A DNA stretch of 64,000 bases from Clostridium sp. CX1 (lineage in GTDB: Bacteria; Bacillota; Clostridia; Clostridiales; Clostridiaceae), in contig NZ_JAODOO010000003.1 in assembly GCF_025398335.1 (NCBI RefSeq), forward strand, positions 186,001-250,000, read 5' to 3'. Below the pieces are notes generated by a model, which ran no database searches, was not told the DNA's origin, and saw only the letters and a list, made by a program, of their open reading frames with translations. Positions 47,084 through 56,482 of the stretch are shown here, piece by piece. How positions within the stretch are numbered: position 1 is the stretch's first letter; the number at the start of each line of letters is the position of its first letter. Made by a program: the position numbers and the translations under genes.

Positions 47084-47128
47084 TTAAATTGGGAATAGGA
47101 ACTTTCCTGCTCCCAATTTAAAAATTTT
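47084..47128 (+). terminator. Terminator between gpmI and eno
   Basis: TTAAATTGGGA (47084-47094) pairs with TCCCAATTTAA (47111-47121), followed by AAATTTTT. Confidence 0.6.
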
Positions 47129-47186
47129 TACCTCAAATTGACGAAAAATTTATAATATTAGCGTAAATTTTCATTTATGCTGATAA

Positions 47187-48503
<1,317 letters not shown>

Positions 48504-48519
48504 TTAGTGTAAATTAAGC

Positions 48520-48556
48520 ACTGCAGCTTTACATACAGTAAGGCTGCAGTATTTTA
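48520..48556 (+). terminator. Terminator after eno
   Basis: ACTGCAGCTTTAC pairs with GTAAGGCTGCAGT (one G-T), followed by ATTTTAG. Confidence 0.75.
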
Positions 48557-48633
48557 GTATGTTAATTATGTCATTGTAATGACCCGGTTAATATGTTAAA
48601 ATGAAATTTGTGAAAGTGCCAGGAGGTGAATGC

Positions 48634-48867
48634 ATGCGTACTGTTTTAATGGTTATTCAGACTATAGTAGCTATTATATTAATAGCGGTTGTATTAGCAC
48701 AACCAAGCAAGACTAATGGATTAAGTGGATTAGTCTCCGGAGGAACAAGTGAATCCTTCTATTCAAAAAATAAGTCAAGAACTTCAGAGGCAATGCTATC
48801 AAGGGTTACAGTTATATGTGGAATAATATTCGCTATTTTATGCATGGTGCAGAATATAATACAATAG
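48634..48867 (+). CDS. secG: Preprotein translocase subunit SecG
   Basis: 77 residues from the ATG at 48634, with AGGAGGTGA five bases upstream. Two membrane helices (~3-22 and ~55-75) flank the conserved cytosolic loop LAQPSKTNGLSGLVSGG. It is part of the SecYEG channel. The eno-secG-rnr-smpB-ssrA order is a common Firmicute arrangement. Confidence 0.94.
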   Translation: MRTVLMVIQTIVAIILIAVVLAQPSKTNGLSGLVSGGTSESFYSKNKSRTSEAMLSRVTVICGIIFAILCMVQNIIQ

Positions 48868-48880
48868 GTTGATTTACATA

Positions 48881-48910
48881 AATAGAGCGGTCTTGTACCG
48901 CTCTATTTAT
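48881..48910 (+). terminator. Terminator after secG
   Basis: AATAGAGCGGT, loop CTTGT, ACCGCTCTATT, then TATTTT. Confidence 0.85.
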
Positions 48911-49207
48911 TTTATAAAATTAATAATTGAGTTTAAATACATCTGTTTCAAATAATATATACCGATTTGACTGATGGATAATTTTGCTATATTATTAAGA
49001 TTACAATATAAAAACAATTACCTTTCAAAAATACCATATAAGGCTATAAAAATATTCTAATATGAATATTTTTAAGGTAATAGTACAAAGATAATAATAA
49101 ATAATTCTACAGGTAAAAGCGTAAGAATTTACATATATTTAAATAGACGTATTTGGAATGTGTAGGAAGGATGAATTATAACATTAAAATACTACGAGGT
49201 GAGAAAT
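48911..49207 (+). other. Intergenic secG-rnr
   Basis: This stretch of about 300 bases is AT-rich, with one AT-only hairpin (AAAAATATTC/GAATATTTTT near 49050-49073). It presumably holds the rnr promoter, which I could not place. No ORF or RNA family is recognised. Confidence 0.4.
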
Positions 49208-51640
49208 ATGAATATTAGAGAAACCCTTATAAGCTTTATGAGAGAACAAGCATATAAACCAATGGATTTAAGAGAATTAGAAAGAGTTTTTAGTATAAGA
49301 AAAGCAGACAGAAAAGATTTTGAGAAGATATTGAATGACATGGAAAAGGACGGAGAAATAGTAAAAACCCGTACTGAACATTACGGAGTTCCAGAAAGAA
49401 TGGGTCTTGCTGTTGGAAAGCTTCAAGGTCATCAAAAGGGTTTTGGCTTTGTAATACCGCATGACCAGACACCAGATGTGTTTGTACCATCCTCATACAT
49501 GAATGGAGCAATGAATGGTGACAAAGTAGTGGTTAAAGTAACAAGAGAAGAAAATAGAGGAAAGAAAAGAGAAGGAGAAATAATAAGAATACTGGAGAGG
49601 TCCAATAAAACTGTTATAGGTACCTATGAAGACAGTAAAAACTTTGGCTTTGTAGTACCGGAAGAAAAAAGAATATATCAAGACATATTTATACCTAAGG
49701 AATCTAGAAAAGGAGCTAAAACTGGAGAAATTGTTATAGCAGAAATAACTTCTTGGCCGGACAAAAGAAGAAATCCTGAGGGAAAAGTGGTAGAGATATT
49801 AGGTAAGAAAGGCGAAAAAGGAATAGATATACTTACTATAATTAAGAAATACGGTCTGCCTGAAGAGTTTCCGCCAAAGGTAGACTCCTTTGCAGACGGA
49901 ATACCAGAAGAAATACCAGAAGAAGAGTACTCAAGAAGAAAAGATTTAAGAGACTTAACCATAGTTACAATAGATGGAGAGGATGCAAAGGATTTAGACG
50001 ATGCTATATCCATAGAAAAATTAGAAAATGGAAACTACTATCTAGGGGTACATATAGCAGATGTATCTCACTATGTAAGAGAAAAAAATCCATTAGACAA
50101 AGAGGCGTTAAACAGAGGAACATCTGTATATTTAATAGACAGAGTTATACCAATGCTTCCTAAGAAACTTTCAAATGGTATATGCAGCTTAAATCCACAG
50201 ATTGATAGGCTTACACTAAGCTGTTTTATGGAAATTGATAAGTCTGGTAAAGTAGTTGATCATGAAATAATGGAAAGTATCATAAAAACTAATGAGAGAA
50301 TGACTTATACTAATGTTACAAAGATACTTAGAGACAAAGATCCAGAGGTCATGGAAAGATATGATTATCTAGTTGATACCTTTAAGCTTATGGAAGAACT
50401 TTGTGGTGTATTAAACAAAAGAAGGCTTAACCGTGGTGCTATAGATTTTGACTTTGAAGAATGCAAAATAATTCTTGATGAATTAGGAAAACCTATAGAA
50501 ATAAAGCCTTATGAGAGAGCAATAGCCAATAGAATAATTGAGGAATTTATGCTGGTATGTAATGAAACTATAGCTGAGCATATGTTCTGGGCTAATATGC
50601 CATTTGTATATAGAATACACGAAGATCCAGATGAAGAAAAACTTCAACACTTTGGAGAATTTATTCATAATTTGGGATATGTAATAAAGTGGGGACAGGA
50701 ACTACATCCTAAAGCACTGCAGGACGTAATTGAAAAGATCAAGGGTAAGAAGGAAGAAACAGTTGTTAGTACACTTTTACTTCGCTCCATGAAGCAAGCT
50801 AGATATTCACCAGAGTGCGTAGGACACTTTGGATTAGCGGCAAAATACTACTGCCACTTTACATCACCTATCAGAAGATACCCAGACCTTATTATTCACA
50901 GAATAATAAAGGAATTTATAAATGGTAAAATAGATGATAAGAGAACAAAAAAATTAACAGCAGAAGTAGAAGCTGCATCAAAGCAATCTTCAGATATGGA
51001 AAGATTGGCTCAAGATGCGGAAAGAGAAGTAGATGATTTAAAGAAAGCTGAATATATGAGTGAAAAAATTGGAGAAGAGTATGATGGTATAATATCTTCC
51101 GTTACTAACTTTGGAATGTTTGTAGAACTCCCAAATACTATAGAAGGTCTTGTGCATATGAGTACTATGGATGATGACTATTATGTTTATGATGAAAGGC
51201 ATCTAAGTCTCATAGGAGAAAGAACTAAGAATATATACAGACTAGGCGATGATGTAAGAATTAGAGTTTTAAAGGTTGATATGTTCTCTCATGAGATTTA
51301 CTTTGAATTAGTAAAAGGAGATGAGGAAGATATGGCTGAAAGTGGAGAAAAAAGAGATTTTACAACAGATGGAATAGGTAATGGTGACTTAAACAGTGAA
51401 AATGCCAGAATAGAAGAAGCTTATGGAGAGCTGCCACAACCAACAATGGCTTCAGAGGAAGTAAGCATACCTAGAAATCTTGAGGAAAACTCTAGCGAAT
51501 TATCTATAGCACCAGTTGAAGATTACACTACCGATGGGATTGGAAATAGGGATTTAAACAGAAATGATTTAAAGATGAAAAGTGACTCTAAAACTTCAGA
51601 GATAGTTCTTGCAGAGAATTTTCAAAGAAAGCTTAGATAG
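49208..51640 (+). CDS. rnr: Ribonuclease R with long acidic C-terminal tail
   Basis: 810 residues. N-terminal winged helix (~1-65), two cold-shock domains (KGFGFVIPHDQTPDVFVP; KNFGFVVPEEKRIYQDIFI), the RNB catalytic domain with TIDGEDAKDLDDAISI and HIADVSHYV, and an S1 domain (EYDGIISSVTNFGMFVELP) ending near residue 705. It is a 3'-5' exoribonuclease that works with tmRNA-SmpB in trans-translation, which fits smpB and ssrA downstream. The last ~105 residues are acidic, low-complexity and contain the unit TTDGIGN-x-DLN twice, instead of the usual basic tail. Confidence 0.95.
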   Translation: MNIRETLISFMREQAYKPMDLRELERVFSIRKADRKDFEKILNDMEKDGEIVKTRTEHYGVPERMGLAVGKLQGHQKGFGFVIPHDQTPDVFVPSSYMNGAMNGDKVVVKVTREENRGKKREGEIIRILERSNKTVIGTYEDSKNFGFVVPEEKRIYQDIFIPKESRKGAKTGEIVIAEITSWPDKRRNPEGKVVEILGKKGEKGIDILTIIKKYGLPEEFPPKVDSFADGIPEEIPEEEYSRRKDLRDLTIVTIDGEDAKDLDDAISIEKLENGNYYLGVHIADVSHYVREKNPLDKEALNRGTSVYLIDRVIPMLPKKLSNGICSLNPQIDRLTLSCFMEIDKSGKVVDHEIMESIIKTNERMTYTNVTKILRDKDPEVMERYDYLVDTFKLMEELCGVLNKRRLNRGAIDFDFEECKIILDELGKPIEIKPYERAIANRIIEEFMLVCNETIAEHMFWANMPFVYRIHEDPDEEKLQHFGEFIHNLGYVIKWGQELHPKALQDVIEKIKGKKEETVVSTLLLRSMKQARYSPECVGHFGLAAKYYCHFTSPIRRYPDLIIHRIIKEFINGKIDDKRTKKLTAEVEAASKQSSDMERLAQDAEREVDDLKKAEYMSEKIGEEYDGIISSVTNFGMFVELPNTIEGLVHMSTMDDDYYVYDERHLSLIGERTKNIYRLGDDVRIRVLKVDMFSHEIYFELVKGDEEDMAESGEKRDFTTDGIGNGDLNSENARIEEAYGELPQPTMASEEVSIPRNLEENSSELSIAPVEDYTTDGIGNRDLNRNDLKMKSDSKTSEIVLAENFQRKLR

Positions 51641-51673
51641 GGTTAGAGGAATAGAAATCAATTAATGATAAAC

Positions 51674-51720
51674 AAAAAAGATGAGGATGCAAGCTTTGCA
51701 ATCTCGTCTTTTTAATTTTT
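51674..51720 (+). terminator. Terminator after rnr
   Basis: AAAAAGATGAGGATGCAA pairs with TTTGCAATCTCGTCTTTTT (wobble and one mismatch), followed by AATTTTTT. Confidence 0.8.
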
Positions 51721-51853
51721 TAAGATGTTCTTGAAATACTTACAGCTTAGTTAATAAAAATTCAGCTGCTTTAGAAGATATAAATGAGTATTTGTGGTAG
51801 CTATGGTATATAGTGTATAATTAAATAGAGTATTATGCAAAGGAGGAGTTACC

Positions 51854-52825
51854 ATGGAAGGTAAGTTTGTAGTAGGAATCGACCTAGGTGGAACTAAGAT
51901 AAGTGGAGCTGTTGCAAGCTTTAATGGAGATATATTTTCTAAGTACACTCTTGCTACGAAAGCAGAAGAGGGGGAAATGGCAGTACTACAAAGAATAATA
52001 TCTGTAATAGAAAAAGTAATACTAGATTCTAAAGTAGATATAGATAAAATAGCAGCTATAGGTATAGGTTCTCCAGGACCTCTAGACGCAAAGGAGGGAA
52101 AAATCATAACTACTCCTAATCTTCCTTTTAAGAATTTCAATGTGGTTAACCCTTTAAGGGATAAGTTTAACATTCCTGTCTACCTAGATAATGATGCCAA
52201 TGCGGCGGCAATAGGTGAATATGTATTTGGAGCAGGTAAAGGAACAAATAACATGGTATTTATAACAGTTTCTACTGGAATAGGTGGAGGAGCTGTATTA
52301 AACGGAAAAATCTATAGAGGGAATACTTCAAACGCTTTAGAAATAGGACATACAACCTTAGAAAAGGAGGGGCCTCTTTGTAACTGCGGCAACTATGGCT
52401 GTGCAGAAGCATTAGCATCAGGTACTGCAATAGGAAGAGCAGCAAGAGAAGAGGTTGCAAAGGGAGTAGATACGTCTTTAGTAGCATATGAAGATATAAC
52501 AGCCTATGAGGTATTTAAAGAAGCAGAAAAAGGTGACAAAATAGCTAAAAAAGTTCTTGATAAAGCATTAAACTATCTTGGGATATGTGTAGCTAATGTA
52601 ATTGCTTCCTTTGATCCAGAGATGGTGATAATCGGAGGGGGAGTTTCAAAGGGTGGAAACATAGTATTTGAAAGAGTAAAAGAAGTAGTTAACGAGAGAT
52701 GTTTTAAAGCTATGGCGGAAAGTACTAAGATAGTACCAGCAGCCTTAGGAATAGATGCAGGTGTTATAGGTGCTGTTGCCCTTGCTATAATGGAAAGTAA
52801 CTATTTCTCCCAGAGCAGCTCTTAG
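51854..52825 (+). CDS. glcK: ROK-family glucokinase
   Basis: 323 residues. Phosphate-1 motif GIDLGGTKISGA, catalytic DNDANAAAIGEY, and the ROK zinc site CNCGNYGCAEALASG are present, with FITVSTGIGGGAV in the second domain. ROK repressors would carry an N-terminal DNA-binding domain, which is absent here, so this is the kinase. It phosphorylates glucose with ATP. AAAGGAGGAG precedes the ATG. Its place between rnr and smpB is unusual in function but common in clostridia as far as I recall. Confidence 0.9.
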   Translation: MEGKFVVGIDLGGTKISGAVASFNGDIFSKYTLATKAEEGEMAVLQRIISVIEKVILDSKVDIDKIAAIGIGSPGPLDAKEGKIITTPNLPFKNFNVVNPLRDKFNIPVYLDNDANAAAIGEYVFGAGKGTNNMVFITVSTGIGGGAVLNGKIYRGNTSNALEIGHTTLEKEGPLCNCGNYGCAEALASGTAIGRAAREEVAKGVDTSLVAYEDITAYEVFKEAEKGDKIAKKVLDKALNYLGICVANVIASFDPEMVIIGGGVSKGGNIVFERVKEVVNERCFKAMAESTKIVPAALGIDAGVIGAVALAIMESNYFSQSSS

Positions 52826-52894
52826 AAATATTGACTTTTGGATATATCTGTAATATAATAAAATATCTTATATAAAGAAAAAGTAGGTGTTGAT

Positions 52895-53362
52895 ATGAAG
52901 AAACAGACTGGAAATAAAACACTAGCTGAAAATAGAAAAGCAAGACATGATTATTTTATAGAAGAAAGTATGGAGGCAGGCATAGAGCTTGTAGGAACAG
53001 AGGTAAAGTCTATTAGAGCTGGTAAGGCAAATTTAAGAGACAGCTATGCAGATATTTTAAATGGAGAGATATTTATTCGTAATATGCACGTTAGTCCTTA
53101 TGAGCAAGGTAATATATTTAATAGAGATCCTTTGAGAGACAGAAAGCTGCTGCTTCACAAGAGCGAAATATCTAGATTATTAGGATATACAACTCAAAAG
53201 GGATATACACTTATACCGCTATCACTTTATCTTAAAAATGGTAGAGTAAAAGTAAATTTAGCGGTGGCTAGAGGTAAAAAGGATTACGATAAGAGAGACG
53301 CAATGCTTGAAAAAGCAGCAAAAAGAGATATTGATAGACAAATGAAAGAAAGATTAAGATAA
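52895..53362 (+). CDS. smpB: SsrA-binding protein SmpB
   Basis: 155 residues. [38 protein letters not shown] and [17 protein letters not shown] are SmpB signatures, and the C-terminal basic tail ([13 protein letters not shown]) reaches into the ribosome. It binds the tRNA-like end of tmRNA, the same end that is interrupted by the intron described at 55562. One permease gene separates it from ssrA. Confidence 0.96.
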   Translation: MKKQTGNKTLAENRKARHDYFIEESMEAGIELVGTEVKSIRAGKANLRDSYADILNGEIFIRNMHVSPYEQGNIFNRDPLRDRKLLLHKSEISRLLGYTTQKGYTLIPLSLYLKNGRVKVNLAVARGKKDYDKRDAMLEKAAKRDIDRQMKERLR

Positions 53363-53387
53363 GGCTGTAACTTTGCAGCCTTTTTTG
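53363..53387 (+). terminator. Terminator after smpB
   Basis: GGCTGTAA, loop CT, TTGCAGCC, then TTTTTTG. Confidence 0.85.
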
Positions 53388-53582
53388 TTTTTTAGTGACT
53401 TTCAATCATGCTGTGAAGATAGATGCAGAATGAAATTATATTTAATTTGATAAGGTGAAAGCAATTTTTCTAATAAAACATGCTTTTATGGAATAACTAT
53501 TATTAAACAACCAATAAACTATCACCATAGCCACCTATGCTGCATAATCTATTATCATAATAATTTTATAGGGAGGCAAAAA

Positions 53583-54977
53583 ATGAGCATTACATTAACT
53601 TCTCTACATTACATTTATTTAATTTTTATATTAATAATTATTGCAGCTATGGTTAGAAAAAAAGATATAACCCTCATATGTATAGTAGGTATATTCTTGC
53701 TTGGTCTCATAGGGACAGGCTCCATATATAAGTCTACCATGGGAGTATTTAACAGCTTTGTTTATGCAACAAAAGAACTAATGCCTACCATATTTATCAT
53801 TTCTATCATAACTGCTATGAGTAACGTTTTAATAGCAGCAGGAATCAATGAAGAACTAATATCTCCTTTTAAACCGATTATTAAGAACTATTGGATTGCA
53901 TACTGGGTTATAGGTATAGTAATGATGATACTATCCTGGTTTTTCTGGCCATCGCCAGCGGTAGCACTTATAGGTGCGTTATTTCTACCTATAGCTAAAA
54001 AGGCAGGACTTCCAGCTATAGGGGTGGCTATATCTATGAACTTGTTCGGACATGGTATAGCATTGTCCAGTGATTATATAATACAAGCAGCACCTAAGCT
54101 TACAGCAGATGCAGCAGGAATAGAAGTAGCCAGTGTTATTTCTGCCAGTGTACCTCTAACAATAACTATGGGTTTAGTAACTACAGCAGCAGCATTTTAC
54201 TTACTTAGGAAAGATATTAAGAATGGAAAGCTTACCGTAGACTATAATGGAGAAGAGGAAATTGCGGCGGAAAAGGCTCCTGTTTTAATCCCATCAAGTA
54301 AAGCTAGAAAGTTTTTGGGCGTACTTACTCTAGGATTATTTGCAGTAGATATATTTATAATGTATATTGCCAAGCTACAGGGGGGAGATGCAACAGCTTT
54401 AATAGGAGGAACTGCAGTGTTTATACTAAGCTTAATATCTGTAATTTCCTATAAAAAAGAGTCATTAGAAAAGATAACTAGTGATCTTATTAAGGGATTA
54501 CAATTTGGATTTAAGATATTTGGAGTAGTTATTCCTATAGCAGCTTTCTTTTACCTTGGAGATTCAGCATTCACAGAGATATTCGGAAAGATACTTCCAT
54601 CTGGTTCCCATGGTATAGTTAACGACCTTGGAGTAGCTCTCGCTAATTCAGTACCGCTAAATTCAGTTGTAGCATCTGGAACACTTACTGCAGTAGGAGC
54701 CATTACCGGTTTAGATGGTTCTGGTTTCTCGGGAATATCTCTAGTAGGTTCTATAGCAAACCTATTTTCAACAGCCTTAGGTGGCGGCGTAGAAACATTG
54801 ACTGCACTAGGACAGATAGCTGGAATATGGGTTGGTGGAGGAACTATAATTCCTTGGGCAGTAATACCTGTAGCAGCTATATGCGGAGTTGATGCCTTTG
54901 AATTAGCTAAGAGGAACATTAAACCAGTTGTCATTGGCTTAGTTGTTACTACTATAGTAGCAATGTTTCTAATCTAA
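53583..54977 (+). CDS. Polytopic permease of the ion-transporter type, substrate unknown
   Basis: 464 residues with about 11-12 membrane helices and an apparent two-fold repeat. Glycine/serine-rich re-entrant-like stretches (FFWPSPAVALIGALFLP; SVPLNSVVASGTLTAVGA; GGGTIIPWAVIPVAA) recall the gluconate/dicarboxylate/short-chain-fatty-acid carriers of the IT superfamily. I cannot name the family or substrate with confidence. GGGAGG precedes the ATG. It is single, inserted between smpB and ssrA, with its own terminator. Confidence 0.6.
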   Translation: MSITLTSLHYIYLIFILIIIAAMVRKKDITLICIVGIFLLGLIGTGSIYKSTMGVFNSFVYATKELMPTIFIISIITAMSNVLIAAGINEELISPFKPIIKNYWIAYWVIGIVMMILSWFFWPSPAVALIGALFLPIAKKAGLPAIGVAISMNLFGHGIALSSDYIIQAAPKLTADAAGIEVASVISASVPLTITMGLVTTAAAFYLLRKDIKNGKLTVDYNGEEEIAAEKAPVLIPSSKARKFLGVLTLGLFAVDIFIMYIAKLQGGDATALIGGTAVFILSLISVISYKKESLEKITSDLIKGLQFGFKIFGVVIPIAAFFYLGDSAFTEIFGKILPSGSHGIVNDLGVALANSVPLNSVVASGTLTAVGAITGLDGSGFSGISLVGSIANLFSTALGGGVETLTALGQIAGIWVGGGTIIPWAVIPVAAICGVDAFELAKRNIKPVVIGLVVTTIVAMFLI

Positions 54978-54983
54978 AATAAA

Positions 54984-55012
54984 GACCTTGTTCTATATTT
55001 AAGAGCAAGGTC
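54984..55012 (+). terminator. Hairpin after permease gene
   Basis: GACCTTGTTCT pairs with AGAGCAAGGTC (one G-T); the T-tract is weak. Confidence 0.6.
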
Positions 55013-55112
55013 ATGACTTTTAGGAAATAAGTTACTCAGTTGGAGTTAATAATACTATTGATAACTCGCAACTTATGGTGTATTATAATAACTGTCAGGT
55101 GGTTAAAAGTCC

Positions 55113-55141
55113 TTGACGATGAGAGTTTTAAATGGTACAAT
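55113..55141 (+). promoter_or_regulatory. Sigma-A promoter of ssrA
   Basis: TTGACG (55113-55118), 17-bp spacer, TACAAT (55136-55141). Start would be near 55148, giving a leader of about 75 nt removed by processing. Confidence 0.65.
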
Positions 55142-55323
55142 TTAATAACAAAATTTAATATAAAAATGCGTTTATATATTTTAGGAGATACACTTACTAA
55201 CCGAAGTGTTATATTCAATAACATGGGGGTGTACTTGGTTTCGACGGGGGTTTGTTGTATCTAGGAAGCGAGTCGAGGGAACCTGTGGGCCCGCGTTAAA
55301 AAACTATGGGATTAAAGATAAAC

Positions 55324-55353
55324 GCAAACGATAATTTTGCATTAGCAGCTTAG
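55324..55353 (+). other. tmRNA proteolysis-tag reading frame
   Basis: Resume codon GCA, then AAC GAT AAT TTT GCA TTA GCA GCT and TAG. With the alanine carried by the tmRNA the tag is A-ANDNFALAA, ending in the ALAA degron. Confidence 0.92.
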
Positions 55354-55561
55354 TCTGCTACGTTCTACCTTTGAGTACCGCGGCTTAGGATAGGGCGTCG
55401 ACAGCGGTGAAACGAGTCTAGGAAAGCTTTGACCTAGAAACGGGATTTATGAAGCTACTGAAACCAGAAGCCTGTCCTTGGGCGGCTGGCAGAGGGAATG
55501 TTAAAATAAGGACTGCACTCGGAGATGCCTAGGTATTACTGCTTTCGGACAGGGGTTCGAT

Positions 55562-55826
55562 TCATAAGAGTCGCCTTATGAAGTAATTCATAAGTGAAAA
55601 TCTGGCTTTATCGGTGAAACCGTAACGTGTGACGACGACGGCAATACCGAGTGGTATGTGAGGAAACTCAACAGCCATGTATCGACTCATAGGCTTCTAA
55701 ATCCTTATGGGTATGAAGTACTAGGATAGAGGTTGATTAAAAATTTATGACCTCTATAATACGCCAGGGGCCTTGGGAATAAGGTCAAGATATAGTCAGT
55801 GCCATTGGAGACAATGGAAAGGCATG
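55562..55826 (+). mobile_element. Group I self-splicing intron in the tmRNA T-loop
   Basis: A 265-nt insert without an ORF. The 5' exon ends in U (55561) and the intron in G (55826), as group I chemistry requires. P1: exon CGAT (558-561) pairs with GTCG (570-573), the last pair being the G-U at the splice site. P2 is a perfect hairpin (575-582 with 587-594). P7: GACT(C)ATA (55684-55691) pairs with TATAGTC (55791-55797), with one bulged base, the latter inside the classical S element AAGATATAGTC. A 3' hairpin CCATTG-GAGA-CAATGG precedes the end. Subgroup not assigned. Confidence 0.92.
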
Positions 55827-55850
55827 TCCCCTCACCTCCACCATACATAT

Positions 55851-55883
55851 AAAATAAGCTCGGCATAGGCCGGGCTTATTTTA
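55851..55883. terminator. Terminator shared by ssrA and the homing endonuclease gene
   Basis: AAAATAAGCTCGGC, loop ATAG, GCCGGGCTTATTTT. It starts eight bases after the tmRNA CCA. The stop codon of the minus-strand endonuclease gene (55876-55878) lies inside its distal arm, so it serves both directions. Confidence 0.85.
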
Positions 55884-56286
55884 TTGCTATAAATTCTTCA
55901 TAAAACTTTTCCTTTAAGGCTAGCAATTCCGATGAATACCGTCCATTACGAGGTGTAACATCCTTGTATTCATTGATGATCATTTGAGCTCTTTTCTTTT
56001 TTGTCTTAATTACAAGGTAAGATTCAATTTCTTTAAGCAATTCAATAGCATCATTATATTTTAAGTAATAGGTATAGGAGTTTTTATGTCTTTCGGTATT
56101 ATAGTTTTTCTTGTTTATAATGGTACCTTTTCCTACAGTTGATTTTATCCATTCTAATAATTCCATAGTTGTTGAACTTATGCTTATCATAGGGGAAGGG
56201 TATTGATTTTTGTGAAGGCTAATAAGCATAATGCTTCCCTCTCCATCTATTATTCCTGCAATGTATGCTTTTTCTTCTGCGGTCAT
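55876..56286 (-). CDS. LAGLIDADG homing endonuclease, single-motif
   Basis: 136 residues. The LAGLIDADG helix is present as AYIAGIIDGEGSI (residues ~7-19) with the catalytic acidic residue. The rest, STTMELLEWIKSTVGKGTI and YYLKYNDAIELLKEIESYL followed by IKTKKKRAQMI, follows the usual beta-alpha pattern. One motif means it should act as a homodimer on a near-palindromic site. The start is supported by AAGGGTGGTGAT. It sits 32 bases beyond the tmRNA end, outside the intron and in the opposite orientation. A role in moving the intron is inferred from proximity; RNA-maturase action is an alternative. Confidence 0.85.
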   Translation of the reverse strand: MTAEEKAYIAGIIDGEGSIMLISLHKNQYPSPMISISSTTMELLEWIKSTVGKGTIINKKNYNTERHKNSYTYYLKYNDAIELLKEIESYLVIKTKKKRAQMIINEYKDVTPRNGRYSSELLALKEKFYEEFIAIK

Positions 56287-56482
56287 GATATCACCACCCT
56301 TAGTAAATATGGTTATATTTTATGGATAATGGTAAAATAATAATCAGGGAATAAGTAAAACCTAGAAAACATAGTCAATTAATTAGTAGTTATGTAACAT
56401 ATAGCTAATAGCATTAATACTTCTCATTAATAAATCCATTCGCTTTATTTATAGCAATTCTGACGTTAACTTGAGGTGGAAT

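Larger units (their letters stand above)
55225..55843 (+). ncRNA. ssrA: tmRNA gene, interrupted by a group I intron
   Basis: The 5' end GGGGGTG pairs with CACCTCC before the encoded ACCA at 55840-55843, forming the tRNA-like acceptor. The 5' TTGGTTTCGACGGGGGTT block, the tag frame (55324-55353, ANDNFALAA then TAG) and pseudoknot-rich middle are typical of clostridial tmRNA. The T-arm begins AGGGG-TTCGAT at 55551-55561 but its closing strand TCCCCT appears only at 55827-55832. Removing 55562-55826 restores AGGGG-TTCGATT-CCCCT and a normal mature length of 354 nt. Confidence 0.95.

Noticed and set aside
55040-55264. Plus-strand 74-codon ORF overlapping the ssrA promoter and 5' end
   Set aside because: No ribosome binding site or family resemblance, and it overlaps the promoter and the conserved tmRNA start.
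55562-55826. The tmRNA T-arm disruption as assembly error or permuted (two-piece) tmRNA
   Set aside because: The insert has ordered group I elements and correct splice-site bases, and removal restores a perfect T-arm. A permuted tmRNA would have a different order of its parts.
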